NCBI GenBank assembly: GCA_001953215.1
Contig: CP019169.1
Span: 1,178,001-1,242,000 of the forward strand
DNA: 64,000 nt
Source: Betaproteobacteria bacterium GR16-43
GTDB lineage: Bacteria; Pseudomonadota; Gammaproteobacteria; Burkholderiales; Usitatibacteraceae
Direction: 5' to 3'
The notes under the pieces: generated by a model
Databases searched by the model: none
The model's input: the letters and a program-made list of their open reading frames with translations, nothing else
Told to the model about the DNA's origin: nothing
Made by a program: the position numbers and the translations under genes
Part shown: positions 1 to 10,587 of the stretch, one piece after another
Layout of the letters: each line of letters begins with the position of its first letter
How positions within the stretch are numbered: position 1 is the first letter of the stretch

Positions 1-61
1 CGCTCGCGCAGGTCGATCGATCATGGCGGCGATTATAGGAGGACGAGGCGCGCGCGCGCAT

Positions 62-90
62 TTGTCGCTCCCCGCGCGAACGCGTTAAAA
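62..90 (+). promoter_or_regulatory. candidate sigma-70 promoter of the pyrRBC' operon
   Basis: TTGTCG (62-67) and TTAAAA (85-90) are separated by 17 bases in front of pyrR, placing a start site near 97 and leaving a leader of about 48 bases. The match is moderate. I see no supported gene in the first 60 bases; a minus-strand ATG at 24 would run off the left edge but has nothing else to support it. Confidence 0.35.
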
Positions 91-144
91 TTTGGCTTGG
101 CGCCGGATCATCCGCGGCGCGCCCCGGACCACCCCACTTCCTCC

Positions 145-645
145 ATGACTGCCTCGCTTCCCGACGCCGAACGCCTGGTCGAGGCCCTGGCCGCGCGCAT
201 GAAGGACTCGGTCTCGCCCGACGCCGGCATGGTCGGCATCTACACGGGCGGCGTGTGGATCGCCGAACGCCTGCACCGCGCGCTGGGCTGCAAGGTGCCG
301 CTGGGAACGCTCGCGGTCACGCTGCACCGCGATGATTTCGGCCGCATCGGCCTGCACCGCGAGTCCCGCCGCAGCAACATCCCGTTTCCGGTCGACGGCC
401 GCGAGGTCATCCTCGTGGACGACGTGCTGCACACCGGGCGCACGATCCGCGCCGCGCTGAACGAGCTGTTCGACTTCGGCCGGCCGAAGGCGGTGCGCCT
501 CGCGATGCTGGCCGATCGCGGAGGACGCGAGCTGCCGGTCTCGCCCGACTGGCTCGGCGCGAAGGTCGAGGTCGGTCCCGACGAGGAGCTCGTGCTCTCC
601 AACGAGGGCGGCAAGCTGCGCCTCGCCGCGGTGAAGCGCCGATGA
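145..645 (+). CDS. pyrR: bifunctional pyr operon regulator / uracil phosphoribosyltransferase PyrR
   Basis: 166-residue PRTase-fold protein. In the PyrR family it binds PRPP and uracil, and in many bacteria it regulates pyr gene expression. Residues 88-100 are the PRPP-binding loop [14 protein letters not shown] prefer the ATG at 145 over an in-frame TTG at 97, because the extra N-terminal residues are low-complexity and the family usually starts close to the first helix. The stop codon overlaps the pyrB ATG (ATGA, 642-645), so the two are translationally coupled. Linkage to pyrB and a pseudo-dihydroorotase matches the Pseudomonas pyrRBC' arrangement. I see no attenuator hairpin upstream, so how it might regulate here is open. 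Confidence 0.93.
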   Translation: MTASLPDAERLVEALAARMKDSVSPDAGMVGIYTGGVWIAERLHRALGCKVPLGTLAVTLHRDDFGRIGLHRESRRSNIPFPVDGREVILVDDVLHTGRTIRAALNELFDFGRPKAVRLAMLADRGGRELPVSPDWLGAKVEVGPDEELVLSNEGGKLRLAAVKRR

Positions 646-1610
646 ACGCGAGCCTCCAGCTCGACGCCCAGGGGCGCCTGCGGCACCTGCTCTCCACCGA
701 AGGCCTGCCCGCGGCGATGATCCGCCACATCCTCGACACGGCCGACCAGTTCGTGTCGGTGAACGAGCGCGAGGTGAAGAAGGTCCCGCTGCTGCGCGGC
801 AAGGCGATCTTCAACGTCTTCTTCGAGAACTCCACGCGCACGCGCACCACGTTCGAGATCGCGGCCAAGCGCCTGTCGGCCGACGTGATCAACCTCAACA
901 TCGGCGCGTCTTCCACGTCGAAGGGCGAGACGCTGCTCGACACCGTCTACAACCTGCAGGCGATGGACGCGGACATGTTCGTCGTGCGCCACGCGCAGTC
1001 GGGCGCGCCGCACCTGATCGCGCGCCACGTGAAGCCGGGCATCGCGGTGATCAACGCGGGCGACGGGCGCCATGCGCACCCGACGCAGGGCCTGCTCGAC
1101 ATGTACACCATCCGCCACTACAAGAAGGACTTCTCCGGCCTCACGGTGGCGATCGTGGGCGACGTGCTGCATTCGCGCGTGGCGCGCTCGCAGATCCACG
1201 CGCTGAAGACGCTGGGCGTCCCGGAGCTGCGCGTCGTCGGCCCGAGGACGTTGATCCCGACGGACGTCGAACGCATGGGCGTGCGCGTCTTCACCGACAT
1301 GGCCGCGGGCATCAAGGATTGCGACGTCGTCATCATGCTGCGCCTGCAGAACGAGCGCATGAACGGGGCCCTCCTGCCCTCGGCGGGCGAGTTCTACAAG
1401 AACTACGGATTGAACGCGGAGAAGCTCGCGAAGGCGAAGCCCGATGCGATCGTGATGCACCCGGGCCCGATGAACCGCGGCGTGGAGATCGACTCGAGCG
1501 TGGCCGACGGCCGGCAGAGCGTGATCCTGCCGCAGGTCACGTTCGGCATCGCGGTGCGCATGGCGGTGATGTCGATCCTCGCGGGCCAGGTCGCGGAGGC
1601 CGGCGCATGA
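642..1610 (+). CDS. pyrB: aspartate carbamoyltransferase catalytic subunit
   Basis: 322 residues. Condenses carbamoyl phosphate and L-aspartate to N-carbamoyl-L-aspartate, the committed step of de novo pyrimidine synthesis. The carbamoyl-phosphate loop STRTRT lies at residues 64-69 and is preceded by FEN. A conserved HPTQ sits in the middle of the chain, and an HPGP motif follows near the C-terminus. There is no pyrI regulatory-subunit gene nearby. The gene overlaps pyrR upstream and the dihydroorotase-like gene downstream (ATGA, 1607-1610). This is typical of organisms whose ATCase is a dodecamer assembled with an inactive dihydroorotase chain. Confidence 0.97.
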   Translation: MNASLQLDAQGRLRHLLSTEGLPAAMIRHILDTADQFVSVNEREVKKVPLLRGKAIFNVFFENSTRTRTTFEIAAKRLSADVINLNIGASSTSKGETLLDTVYNLQAMDADMFVVRHAQSGAPHLIARHVKPGIAVINAGDGRHAHPTQGLLDMYTIRHYKKDFSGLTVAIVGDVLHSRVARSQIHALKTLGVPELRVVGPRTLIPTDVERMGVRVFTDMAAGIKDCDVVIMLRLQNERMNGALLPSAGEFYKNYGLNAEKLAKAKPDAIVMHPGPMNRGVEIDSSVADGRQSVILPQVTFGIAVRMAVMSILAGQVAEAGA

Positions 1611-2881
1611 AGATCGAGATCCGCGGCGCCCGCCTGGTCGAACCCGCCGCCAATCGCGAAGCGAACGCGTCGCTCTTCATCGCGGAGGGTCACGTCGCCG
1701 CGTGGGGCCAGGCGCCCGACGGCTTCAAGGCCGATGAAGTCGTCGACGCGCACGGCCTCGTCGCATGTCCCGGCCTCGTGGATCTCTCGGCCCGCCTTCG
1801 CGAGCCGGGCTTCGAATACAAGGCGACGCTCGAATCCGAGATGCGAGCGGCGGTCGCGGGCGGCGTCACTTCGCTCGCCTGCCCGCCCGACACCGATCCG
1901 CCCCTCGATGAACCCGGCCTGGTCGAGATGCTGAAGCGCCGCGCGGCGTCCCTGCACCAGGCGCGCGTGCTCCCGCTGGGCACGCTCACCGTGGGACTGA
2001 AGGGCGAAAGGCTGGCCGAGATGGCCGAGCTCACCGAAGCCGGCTGCGTGGGCTTCTTCCAGGCCAACGCCCCGCTGGCCGACCTCTCGGTGCTGCTGCA
2101 GGCGATGCGCTACGCGGCCACCTTCGGGTTCACCGTCTGGCTGCGGCCCCAGGATGCGGCGCTCGCGCGCGGCGGCGTGGCCCACGACGGTGAAGTCGCC
2201 ACGCGCCTGGGGCTCGCCCCCATTCCCGCGATCGCCGAGACCGTGGCCATCCGCTCGATCGTCGAGTTGATGGCGGCCACGGGCGCCCGGGTGCACCTGG
2301 CGCGGCTCTCTTGCGCGGCTTCGGTGGCGCTCGTCGCCGAAGCGAAGGCGAAGGGCCTGCCGCTCACGTGCGACGTGGGCGTGCATCACCTGCATTTGTG
2401 CGACCGCGACATCGGCGAATTCGACGCGCAGGCGAATTTCATCCCGCCGCTTCGCGATCCGGGCGACCGCGATGCACTGCGCCGCGCGCTGGCCGAAGGC
2501 GTCATCGACGCCGTGTGCTCCGACCACACGCCCGTGGACGAAGACGAGAAGCTCGTGCCGTTCGCCGAAGCCGCCCCCGGCGCCACGGGGCTCGAGCTGC
2601 TGCTGCCGCTGGTCCTGCGCTGGGCGTCGGAGTCGCGCATCGGCCTCGCCGCGGCGCTCGGTGCCGCCACCTTCCGTCCCGCGAAGATCCTCGGCACGCG
2701 CGCGGGCACGCTCGAGCCGGGAGCCGTCGCCGACATCTGCCTCTTCGATCCGAAAACACCCTGGGTCGTCTCGCCGCTCGCGTTGGCGAGCCAGGGGAAG
2801 AACACGCCCTTCATGGGCTTCGAGCTCACCGGCCGCGTCGCGCGCACGCTGGTCGGGGGGCGAACCGTCTATACCGCGTGA
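1607..2881 (+). CDS. non-catalytic dihydroorotase-like subunit (PyrC')
   Basis: 424 residues of amidohydrolase fold, clearly related to type I dihydroorotase: it keeps the LREPG segment (residues 64-68), the HH pair before HLHL, NFIPPLR and CSDHTP. The metal-binding H-x-H after Asp59 is missing; residues 61-63 read S-A-R. Active dihydroorotases need these histidines for zinc, so this chain is probably inactive. In Pseudomonas the equivalent PyrC' holds the PyrB dodecamer together, and an active pyrC lies elsewhere. Overlap with pyrB fits a structural partner made in equal amounts. Loss of catalysis is inferred from sequence only. Databases often label such genes simply pyrC. Confidence 0.88.
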   Translation: MKIEIRGARLVEPAANREANASLFIAEGHVAAWGQAPDGFKADEVVDAHGLVACPGLVDLSARLREPGFEYKATLESEMRAAVAGGVTSLACPPDTDPPLDEPGLVEMLKRRAASLHQARVLPLGTLTVGLKGERLAEMAELTEAGCVGFFQANAPLADLSVLLQAMRYAATFGFTVWLRPQDAALARGGVAHDGEVATRLGLAPIPAIAETVAIRSIVELMAATGARVHLARLSCAASVALVAEAKAKGLPLTCDVGVHHLHLCDRDIGEFDAQANFIPPLRDPGDRDALRRALAEGVIDAVCSDHTPVDEDEKLVPFAEAAPGATGLELLLPLVLRWASESRIGLAAALGAATFRPAKILGTRAGTLEPGAVADICLFDPKTPWVVSPLALASQGKNTPFMGFELTGRVARTLVGGRTVYTA

Positions 2882-2885
2882 TGCC

Positions 2886-4928
2886 ATGACCCTTCAAACC
2901 AATCCGCTCCTCGATTTTTCCGGCCTCCCGCGTTTCGCCCAGGTGCGACCCGAGCACGTGCAGCCCGCCATCGACACGCTCATCGCCGAAGGCCGCGCCA
3001 CGCTCGAGCGCCTCGCCGGGGACGCGGCCGCGCCCACCTGGGAGGGTTTCGTCGAACCCCTCGACGACGCGAACGAGCGCCTGTCGCGCGCCTGGGCGCA
3101 GGTCAGTCATTTGAATATCGTGGTGAACACGCCGGCGCTGCGCGACGCGTACAACGCCGCGTTGCCCAGGGTGACGCAGTACTTCACCGAGCAGGGCCAG
3201 GACCATCGCCTGCACGCGCGCTACAAGGCCCTGCGGGCTTCGGCCGCGTTCGAGGCGATGACGCCCCCCCGCCGGCGCCTCGTGGAAAACAAGTTGCGCG
3301 ATTTCCGCCTGGGGGGCGCCGAGCTGCCCGAGGCCGACAAGCAGCGCTTCCTGCAGGTGCAGGAGGAGCTCGCGAAAGTCTCCTCGCGCTTCCAGGACAA
3401 CGTCCTCGACGCCACCAACGACTTCGGCCTCTACGTCACGGACGAGGCAAGGCTGTCGGGCATTCCCGCGGATGTGCGCACCACGGCGCGCCTGGCGGCG
3501 GAGAAGGAGGGCAAGCCCGGCTGGAAGCTCACGCTGCACATGCCCTGCTACATCCCCGTGATGCAATACGCCGACGACAGATCCGTCCGCGAGGCGATGT
3601 ACAGGGCCTTCGTCACGCGCGCCTCGGAGTTCGGCAAGCCCGAGTGGGACAACACGGCCCACATCGTGCGGCTGCTCGAGCTGCGCGCCGAGTCCGCGCG
3701 CCTGCTGGGCTACGGCAACTACGCGCAGGTCTCGCTCGCGACCAAGATGGCCGCGGAGCCCGCGCAGGCCATCGCCTTCCTCGAGGACCTCGCGAAGCGG
3801 GCCCGTCCCCATGCCGGGCAGGACATGGAGGAACTGCGCGCCTTCGCCCGCGCGAAGCTGGGCCTGGCCGACGTGGGGGCTGCCGACCTCTCCTATGCGA
3901 GCGAGAAACTGCGCCAGGATCGCTACGCCTTCTCCAACGAGGAAGTGAAGCGCTACTTTCCCGAGGACGCCGTCCTCGCCGGGCTCTTCCGCGTGGTGGA
4001 GACGCTCTACGGCGTCACCGTGCGCAAGGCCAGCAGCGAGACCTGGCACCCGGATGCGACCTTCTACGACGTGCTCGACGGCACGGGCGGACGCATCGGC
4101 CAGTTCTACTTCGACCTCTACGCGCGCGAGGGCAAGCGCGGCGGGGCGTGGATGGACGACGCGATCAACCGCCGCCGGCTCGCCTCGGGCGTGCAGACCC
4201 CGGTCGCGTTCCTCGTCTGCAATTTCGCCGCGCCGGTCGACGGCAAGCCCGCGCTCTTCACGCACTACGAAGTCACCACCCTCTTCCACGAGTTCGGCCA
4301 CGGCTTGCATTTGCTGCTCACGCAGGTCGACGAGCTCGGCGTCTCGGGGCTGAGCGGCGTCGAATGGGACGCGGTGGAATTGCCGAGCCAGTTCATGGAG
4401 AACTTCTGCTGGGAATGGGACGTGGTGCGCCACATGACGCGCCATGTCGACACGGGCGAGGCCATTCCGCGGGCGCTCTTCGACAAGCTGCTCGCCGCGA
4501 AGAATTTCCAGAGCGGCCTCGGGTTCGTGCGCCAGCTCGAGTTCGCGCTCTTCGACATGCGCCTGCACGCCGGTTTCGATCCCGCGAAGGACACCGTGAT
4601 GGGCCTGCTCGGGCGCGTGCGCGCGGAAGTCGCCGTCCTCGAGGCTCCGGCGTTCAACCGCTTCCCCAACCAGTTCTCGCACATCTTCTCCGGCGGCTAT
4701 GCCGCGGGCTACTACAGCTACAAGTGGGCCGAGGTCCTGTCCGCGGATGCGTACGGCGCGTTCGAGGAAGCCGGCGTGCTCTCCCCGGAGGCCGGCGCGC
4801 GCTTCCGCCGCGAGATCCTCGCCGCGGGCGGCAGCCGCAGCGCCCTCGAATCCTTCGTGGCGTTCCGGGGCCGCGCGCCTCAGATCGACGCGCTTCTGCG
4901 TCATAATGGAATGAAGGCCACGGCCTAA
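2886..4928 (+). CDS. prlC: oligopeptidase A, M3-family zinc metallopeptidase
   Basis: 680 residues, the size of E. coli PrlC. Cytoplasmic thimet-type oligopeptidase that degrades short peptides, including cleaved signal peptides. The zinc motif HEFGH lies at residues 468-472, and the third ligand glutamate is in the following GVEWDAVELPSQ segment. The C-terminus has the conserved FSHIFSGGYAAGYYSY run. The ATG at 2886 sits five bases after the preceding stop; a much longer open frame upstream overlaps the dihydroorotase-like gene and is not credible as coding. Confidence 0.95.
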   Translation: MTLQTNPLLDFSGLPRFAQVRPEHVQPAIDTLIAEGRATLERLAGDAAAPTWEGFVEPLDDANERLSRAWAQVSHLNIVVNTPALRDAYNAALPRVTQYFTEQGQDHRLHARYKALRASAAFEAMTPPRRRLVENKLRDFRLGGAELPEADKQRFLQVQEELAKVSSRFQDNVLDATNDFGLYVTDEARLSGIPADVRTTARLAAEKEGKPGWKLTLHMPCYIPVMQYADDRSVREAMYRAFVTRASEFGKPEWDNTAHIVRLLELRAESARLLGYGNYAQVSLATKMAAEPAQAIAFLEDLAKRARPHAGQDMEELRAFARAKLGLADVGAADLSYASEKLRQDRYAFSNEEVKRYFPEDAVLAGLFRVVETLYGVTVRKASSETWHPDATFYDVLDGTGGRIGQFYFDLYAREGKRGGAWMDDAINRRRLASGVQTPVAFLVCNFAAPVDGKPALFTHYEVTTLFHEFGHGLHLLLTQVDELGVSGLSGVEWDAVELPSQFMENFCWEWDVVRHMTRHVDTGEAIPRALFDKLLAAKNFQSGLGFVRQLEFALFDMRLHAGFDPAKDTVMGLLGRVRAEVAVLEAPAFNRFPNQFSHIFSGGYAAGYYSYKWAEVLSADAYGAFEEAGVLSPEAGARFRREILAAGGSRSALESFVAFRGRAPQIDALLRHNGMKATA

Positions 4929-4944
4929 GAGCGGAGGAGTTCCC

Positions 4945-5541
4945 ATGTTCGCGAAGAGAGTGTTCATCGGCGTGGCAGCCGCGCTCGTGGCGGTGCCTAC
5001 GTTCCTCGCGGCGCAACAGACGATCTACAAGTGGGTCGACAAGGACGGCAAGACCGTCTTCTCCGACACGCCGCCGCCCAAGGAGATCACCACGAGCACG
5101 CAGCAGCGTGCGGGAGGCGGCTTCGCCACGGCATCGCCGCAGTTGCCCTACGCCACGCAAATCGCGATGGACCGATACCCGGTCACGTTCTACGCGTCCG
5201 GCACGTGCGGTCCTTCCTGCGACCAGGCCCGCGCGTTGCTCACCAAGCGCGGGATTCCCTTTGCCGAGCGCGACCCGGGCACCGATCCGGCCGCCGGCGA
5301 AGAGGTGAAGAAGGCCATCGGCACGGTCATGGTCCCGGTGCTCCTGATCGGCGAGATGCCGCAGAAGGGTTTCAACGAGGCCGCGTGGACCAGCGCGCTC
5401 GACAACGCGGGTTATCCGCGCACGGCATTGCCGAACCAGCCCAACCCGCGTGCGACGCCGCCTCCGGCGCCGAAGAAGGCGCCCGAGCCGGCTGCCGCCG
5501 ACGCCCCCGCGGCCGACGCGGCCGAGCCTGCCAAACAGTAG
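4945..5541 (+). CDS. secreted DUF4124 / glutaredoxin-like protein
   Basis: 198 residues with a signal peptide (hydrophobic residues 5-22, cleavage around AAQ-Q). A DUF4124 segment follows (IYKWVDKDGKTVFSDTPPP, 27-45), a short domain common in secreted betaproteobacterial proteins. Residues 77-150 resemble a glutaredoxin/thioredoxin fold (VTFYASGTCGPSC, then a cis-Pro-like MVPVLLIG). The cysteines at 88 and 92 are spaced C-x3-C rather than the standard C-x2-C. The tail is Pro/Ala-rich. A good ribosome site (GGAGG) precedes the ATG. A periplasmic thiol-redox role is inferred. Confidence 0.8.
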   Translation: MFAKRVFIGVAAALVAVPTFLAAQQTIYKWVDKDGKTVFSDTPPPKEITTSTQQRAGGGFATASPQLPYATQIAMDRYPVTFYASGTCGPSCDQARALLTKRGIPFAERDPGTDPAAGEEVKKAIGTVMVPVLLIGEMPQKGFNEAAWTSALDNAGYPRTALPNQPNPRATPPPAPKKAPEPAAADAPAADAAEPAKQ

Positions 5542-5610
5542 CCTGCAGCCCTTGCGGCTTCGAGCCCGCGGGACCGGGGCCGAACCTGCGCGCGCCGGAA
5601 TCGAACGCCG

Positions 5611-6378
5611 ATGAAGATCGCGACGTGGAACGTGAACTCCCTCAAGGTGAGGCTGCCGCACCTCGAGGCCTGGCTCGCGCGCGTCTCGCCCGACGTCGTG
5701 TGCCTGCAGGAGACCAAGTGCGAGGATGCGAAATTTCCCGGCGCCGAAATCGAGGCGATGGGCTATCGCTGGGTGCACAACGGGCAGAAGACGTACAACG
5801 GCGTGGCCATCCTCGCCAAGCCGGAGTGCGGCAACGTGGGCCGCGGCATCCCCGAGTTCGCCGACGAGCAGAGCCGCGTCATCGCGGGCGACGTGGGCGA
5901 CACGCGCATCGTCTGCGTGTACGTGCCCAACGGCCAGAGCGTCGGGTCCGACAAGTACGAGTACAAGCTGCGCTGGCTGGAGGCGCTGCGCGGCTGGCTC
6001 GCCGCGGAACTGGCCGCGCATCCGAAGCTCGCGGTGCTGGGCGATTTCAACATCGCGCCCGAGGCCCGCGACGTGCATGACCCGCTCGCGTGGGAAGGCC
6101 AGGTGCTCGTGAGCGATGCCGAACGCGCCGCGCTGAAGCGGCTCATCGACCTGGGCTTCGCCGACGCCTTCCGCCTCTTCGAGCAGCCGGAGAAGTCCTT
6201 CACGTGGTGGGACTACCGCATGAATGCGTTCAAGCGGAAGATGGGACTGCGGATCGACCACGTGCTGCTCTCGGATGCGCTCGCGAAGGGGTGCACGGCC
6301 TGCGCCGTCGACGTCGAGCCGCGCAAACTCGAGCGCCCTTCCGACCATGCGCCGGTGACCTGCGACCTGACCCCTTGA
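5611..6378 (+). CDS. xth: exodeoxyribonuclease III (AP endonuclease, XthA family)
   Basis: 255 residues of the endonuclease/exonuclease/phosphatase fold. It should cleave DNA 5' of abasic sites and remove 3' blocking groups in base-excision repair. Diagnostic motifs are NVNSLKVRLPH at the N-terminus, CLQETK (metal-binding Glu), GDFNIAPEARD, and the C-terminal SDHAPVTCD with the catalytic histidine. The last bases overlap the TTG start of the following signalling gene. A second paralogue lies at 46854-47627. Confidence 0.95.
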   Translation: MKIATWNVNSLKVRLPHLEAWLARVSPDVVCLQETKCEDAKFPGAEIEAMGYRWVHNGQKTYNGVAILAKPECGNVGRGIPEFADEQSRVIAGDVGDTRIVCVYVPNGQSVGSDKYEYKLRWLEALRGWLAAELAAHPKLAVLGDFNIAPEARDVHDPLAWEGQVLVSDAERAALKRLIDLGFADAFRLFEQPEKSFTWWDYRMNAFKRKMGLRIDHVLLSDALAKGCTACAVDVEPRKLERPSDHAPVTCDLTP

Positions 6379-9095
6379 GCCTCGCGACGCCTCCTCACCA
6401 GGAACGCCCGCCGGAAAATCCGCAGGAACGGCTCGCGCGGCTGCGCGCCTATCGCGTGCTCGACGGTCCGCAGGAGCCCGCGTTCGAAGAGCTCGTGCGC
6501 CGCGCGCGCGAGGCGGTGCGGGCGCCCATGGCGTGGCTCTCGTTCTTCGACGGCGAACGCGAGTGGGTCAAGGCCCGCTCGGGGGTGGCCTTGCAGGAGC
6601 TGCCGCGAGAACAGTCCCTGGCCTTCGGCCGCTCCGAGCCCGGCGCGTTCCTGCTGATCGAGGACCCGGAAAGCCCGCAGTTGCGCAGCCACCCGCTCTT
6701 CGGGGCGCAGATGCGCGCGCGCTTCTTCTGCGCGATGCCGCTCACCTGTCCCGACGGCACCGTGGTCGGCGCGCTCACGATCGTCGATCGCATCCCGCGC
6801 ATCCTTTCGCCGCAGGAGCGCTCCGCGCTGGAGAACCTGGCGGCGCTCGCGGTGGCTCGTCTCGAGTCGCGCCTGGAGGGCCCGCCCGCGGCACCCGGCC
6901 CGGCGCTCGCGCCCGGCAGCACGCCCGGCGATGCCGAAGTGCGCATCGGCCACCTCGCCCGCGAGTACCAGAGGCTCACGGAGCTGCTCGAGGAGGAGAT
7001 CGGCTTGCGCCGGGTGACCGAGGAGGGCCTTCGCGTCGAGAAGGAATTCTCCGACGCGGTGATCGAGAGCCTTCCCGGCGCGTTCTACCTCGTCGGGCCC
7101 TCGGGCGAGCTGCTGCGCTGGAACACGAACCTGCAGGTGGCCACGGGCTATTCGGCGGCGAAGATCGCCACCATGAAGCCCGCGGACTTCATCTCGCCCA
7201 AGGACCGGCCCGTGATCGAGCACGCGGTGCGCGAGGTGCTCGACCACGGCAAGGAAATGTCGGTGGAGGCGGAGATCGTGGATCGCATCGGCAACGTGCG
7301 CCCGTATGCCTTCACGGGCCGGCCGCTGCGCATGGGCGGGCGCAACTACATGATCGGCGTCGGCCGCGACATCACGATGCGCAAGCGGGCCGAGCAGCAG
7401 ATGGCGCGCGCGAAGGAGCGGCTCGACCTGGCCCTCACCAGCTCCAGCCTCGCCCTCTGGGACTGGGACCTCAAGGCGAACCGCGTGTACTTCAACGAAA
7501 GCTGGGCGTCGTTGCTGGGCGACACGCCGCGCGAATCCACCTTCCCGGGCGAGGAGGTGTTCGCGTGGAACCATCCCGAGGACCGCGACGTGTTCGTGGC
7601 CGCGATCAACAACGCGGTGAAGGGAGTCAGCGAGGAGTTCGACTGCGAGTACCGCGTCCCGAATGCCGCGGGCGAGTGGATCTGGGTGCACTCGCGCGGC
7701 AAGGTCACGCACCGCGACGAGGCGGGGCACGCACTGCGCCTGACCGGCACCTCGACCAACGTCACCAAGCGCAAGGCGGCCGAGGAGCGCGCGGAGTACC
7801 TGGCCACGCGCGACGCGCTCACCGGGCTGCCCAACCGCGTGCTGCTGCACGACCGCCTCGAGCAATGCATCGTGAACGCCTCGCGCAACCGGGCCGGGTT
7901 CGCGTTCATGTTCATCGACCTGGATCGCTTCAAGACCATCAACGACTCGCTCGGCCACCAGGTGGGCGACGAGCTGCTGAAGCGCGTCGCGGCGCGGCTC
8001 ACCGCCTGCGTGCGCGCCTCGGACACGGTGGCGCGGCTGGGCGGAGACGAATTCGCGGTCATCCTCGAGAACCTGGGCGACGGCGGGGACGGCGACGAGG
8101 GCGCGCAAGCCGTGGCCGAGAAGATGATCGCCTCCATGGGGGCGCCGATGCTGATCGACAGCCAGCACCTGAACACCTCGTGCTCCATCGGGATCAGCCT
8201 CTATCCGAACGACGGCAAGGACTCGGCCACGCTGATGAAGCACGCCGACGTCGCGATGTACTACGCCAAGGAGAAGGGCCGCAACAACTACCAGTTCTTC
8301 TCCGCCGAGATGAACGCGCGTGCGCAGGAACGCCTGTCGGTCGAGAACTACCTGCGCCTGGCCCTGCGGCGCAACGAACTCGTGATCCACTACCAGCCGC
8401 GGATCAAGGTCGCCACCGGCGAACTGGTGGGCGTCGAGGCGCTGATCCGCTGGCAGCATCCGCGCCGGGGATTGCTGCCGCCGGGACGCTTCATCGAGGT
8501 CGCGGAGGATTCCGGCCTCATCGTGCCGATCGGCGAATGGGTGCTGGAGCAGGCCTGCGCGCGCATCGCCGAATGGCAGCGCACCTTGAAGCCGGGACTG
8601 CGCTTGTCGGTGAACCTCTCCGTGGGCCAGGTCGTCGACGGGGACCGGCTCTACGCCGCCGTGAGCCAGGCCATGGCCGCGAGCCGCATCGATCCGGCCA
8701 CGCTCGAGCTGGAGCTGACCGAATCCATCCTGATGCAGAACATCGACGAGAAGTCCGCGCTGCTTCGCCGCCTGGGCGAGCTGGGCGTGGGCCTCGCGAT
8801 CGACGACTTCGGCACCGGCTACTCGTCGTTGTCGTACCTGAAGACGCTGCCCGTGGACTCGATCAAGATCGACAGCTCGTTCGTGCGCGACATCCACAGC
8901 GATCCCGACGACCTCGCGATCATCAAGGCCATCCTCGCGATGGCGCATTCGCTGCGGTTGTCGGTGGTGGCCGAGGGCGTGGAAACGGAAGCCCAGTTCA
9001 ACGCCCTGCGGGACCTCGGTTGCGACGAATACCAGGGGTTCTACGCGAGCGCGGCGCTGCCCGTGGCCGAATTCGAGCGGCGCTACCGAAAATAG
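6375..9095 (+). CDS. GAF-PAS-PAS-GGDEF-EAL cyclic-di-GMP signalling protein
   Basis: 906 residues. Order: GAF domain (about 10-165, following the typical RLRAYRVLDGP opening), a short linker helix, two PAS/PAC modules (about 225-345 and 345-475), a GGDEF diguanylate cyclase domain and an EAL phosphodiesterase domain. GGDEF is intact (556-560), and EAL is intact (688-690, EALIRW) with the DDFGTGYSSL loop, so both activities are possible. No transmembrane segment is seen, so it is probably cytosolic. The likely start is TTG 6375, which overlaps the xth stop codon and gives a sensible N-terminus; there is no good ATG nearby. The 3' end runs into an inverted repeat. Confidence 0.92.
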   Translation: MSLATPPHQERPPENPQERLARLRAYRVLDGPQEPAFEELVRRAREAVRAPMAWLSFFDGEREWVKARSGVALQELPREQSLAFGRSEPGAFLLIEDPESPQLRSHPLFGAQMRARFFCAMPLTCPDGTVVGALTIVDRIPRILSPQERSALENLAALAVARLESRLEGPPAAPGPALAPGSTPGDAEVRIGHLAREYQRLTELLEEEIGLRRVTEEGLRVEKEFSDAVIESLPGAFYLVGPSGELLRWNTNLQVATGYSAAKIATMKPADFISPKDRPVIEHAVREVLDHGKEMSVEAEIVDRIGNVRPYAFTGRPLRMGGRNYMIGVGRDITMRKRAEQQMARAKERLDLALTSSSLALWDWDLKANRVYFNESWASLLGDTPRESTFPGEEVFAWNHPEDRDVFVAAINNAVKGVSEEFDCEYRVPNAAGEWIWVHSRGKVTHRDEAGHALRLTGTSTNVTKRKAAEERAEYLATRDALTGLPNRVLLHDRLEQCIVNASRNRAGFAFMFIDLDRFKTINDSLGHQVGDELLKRVAARLTACVRASDTVARLGGDEFAVILENLGDGGDGDEGAQAVAEKMIASMGAPMLIDSQHLNTSCSIGISLYPNDGKDSATLMKHADVAMYYAKEKGRNNYQFFSAEMNARAQERLSVENYLRLALRRNELVIHYQPRIKVATGELVGVEALIRWQHPRRGLLPPGRFIEVAEDSGLIVPIGEWVLEQACARIAEWQRTLKPGLRLSVNLSVGQVVDGDRLYAAVSQAMAASRIDPATLELELTESILMQNIDEKSALLRRLGELGVGLAIDDFGTGYSSLSYLKTLPVDSIKIDSSFVRDIHSDPDDLAIIKAILAMAHSLRLSVVAEGVETEAQFNALRDLGCDEYQGFYASAALPVAEFERRYRK

Positions 9096-9165
9096 AAATC
9101 GGGGTCAGGGTAGAAATAAATGCGGCGCGTTGCCCAGCACTTATTTCTACCCTGACCCCGATTTC

Positions 9166-9166
<1 letters not shown>
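9094..9166. repeat. perfect 26-bp inverted repeat between convergent genes
   Basis: Arms at 9094-9119 and 9141-9166 are exact reverse complements, separated by 21 bases. The left arm begins AGAAATCGGGGTCAGGG and ends AGAAATAA. It overlaps the stop codon of the c-di-GMP gene on the left and touches the ntrC stop on the right, so it could fold in either transcript and act as a bidirectional terminator. The GGGGTCAG core recurs in a different hairpin at 40867, which suggests a dispersed REP-type element. Confidence 0.85.

Positions 9167-10583
<1,417 letters not shown>

Positions 10584-10587
<4 letters not shown>

Noticed and set aside
1-96. Possible minus-strand gene starting at ATG 24 and running off the left edge
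   Set aside because: Only eight codons are inside the window and there is no clear ribosome site, so it cannot be supported.
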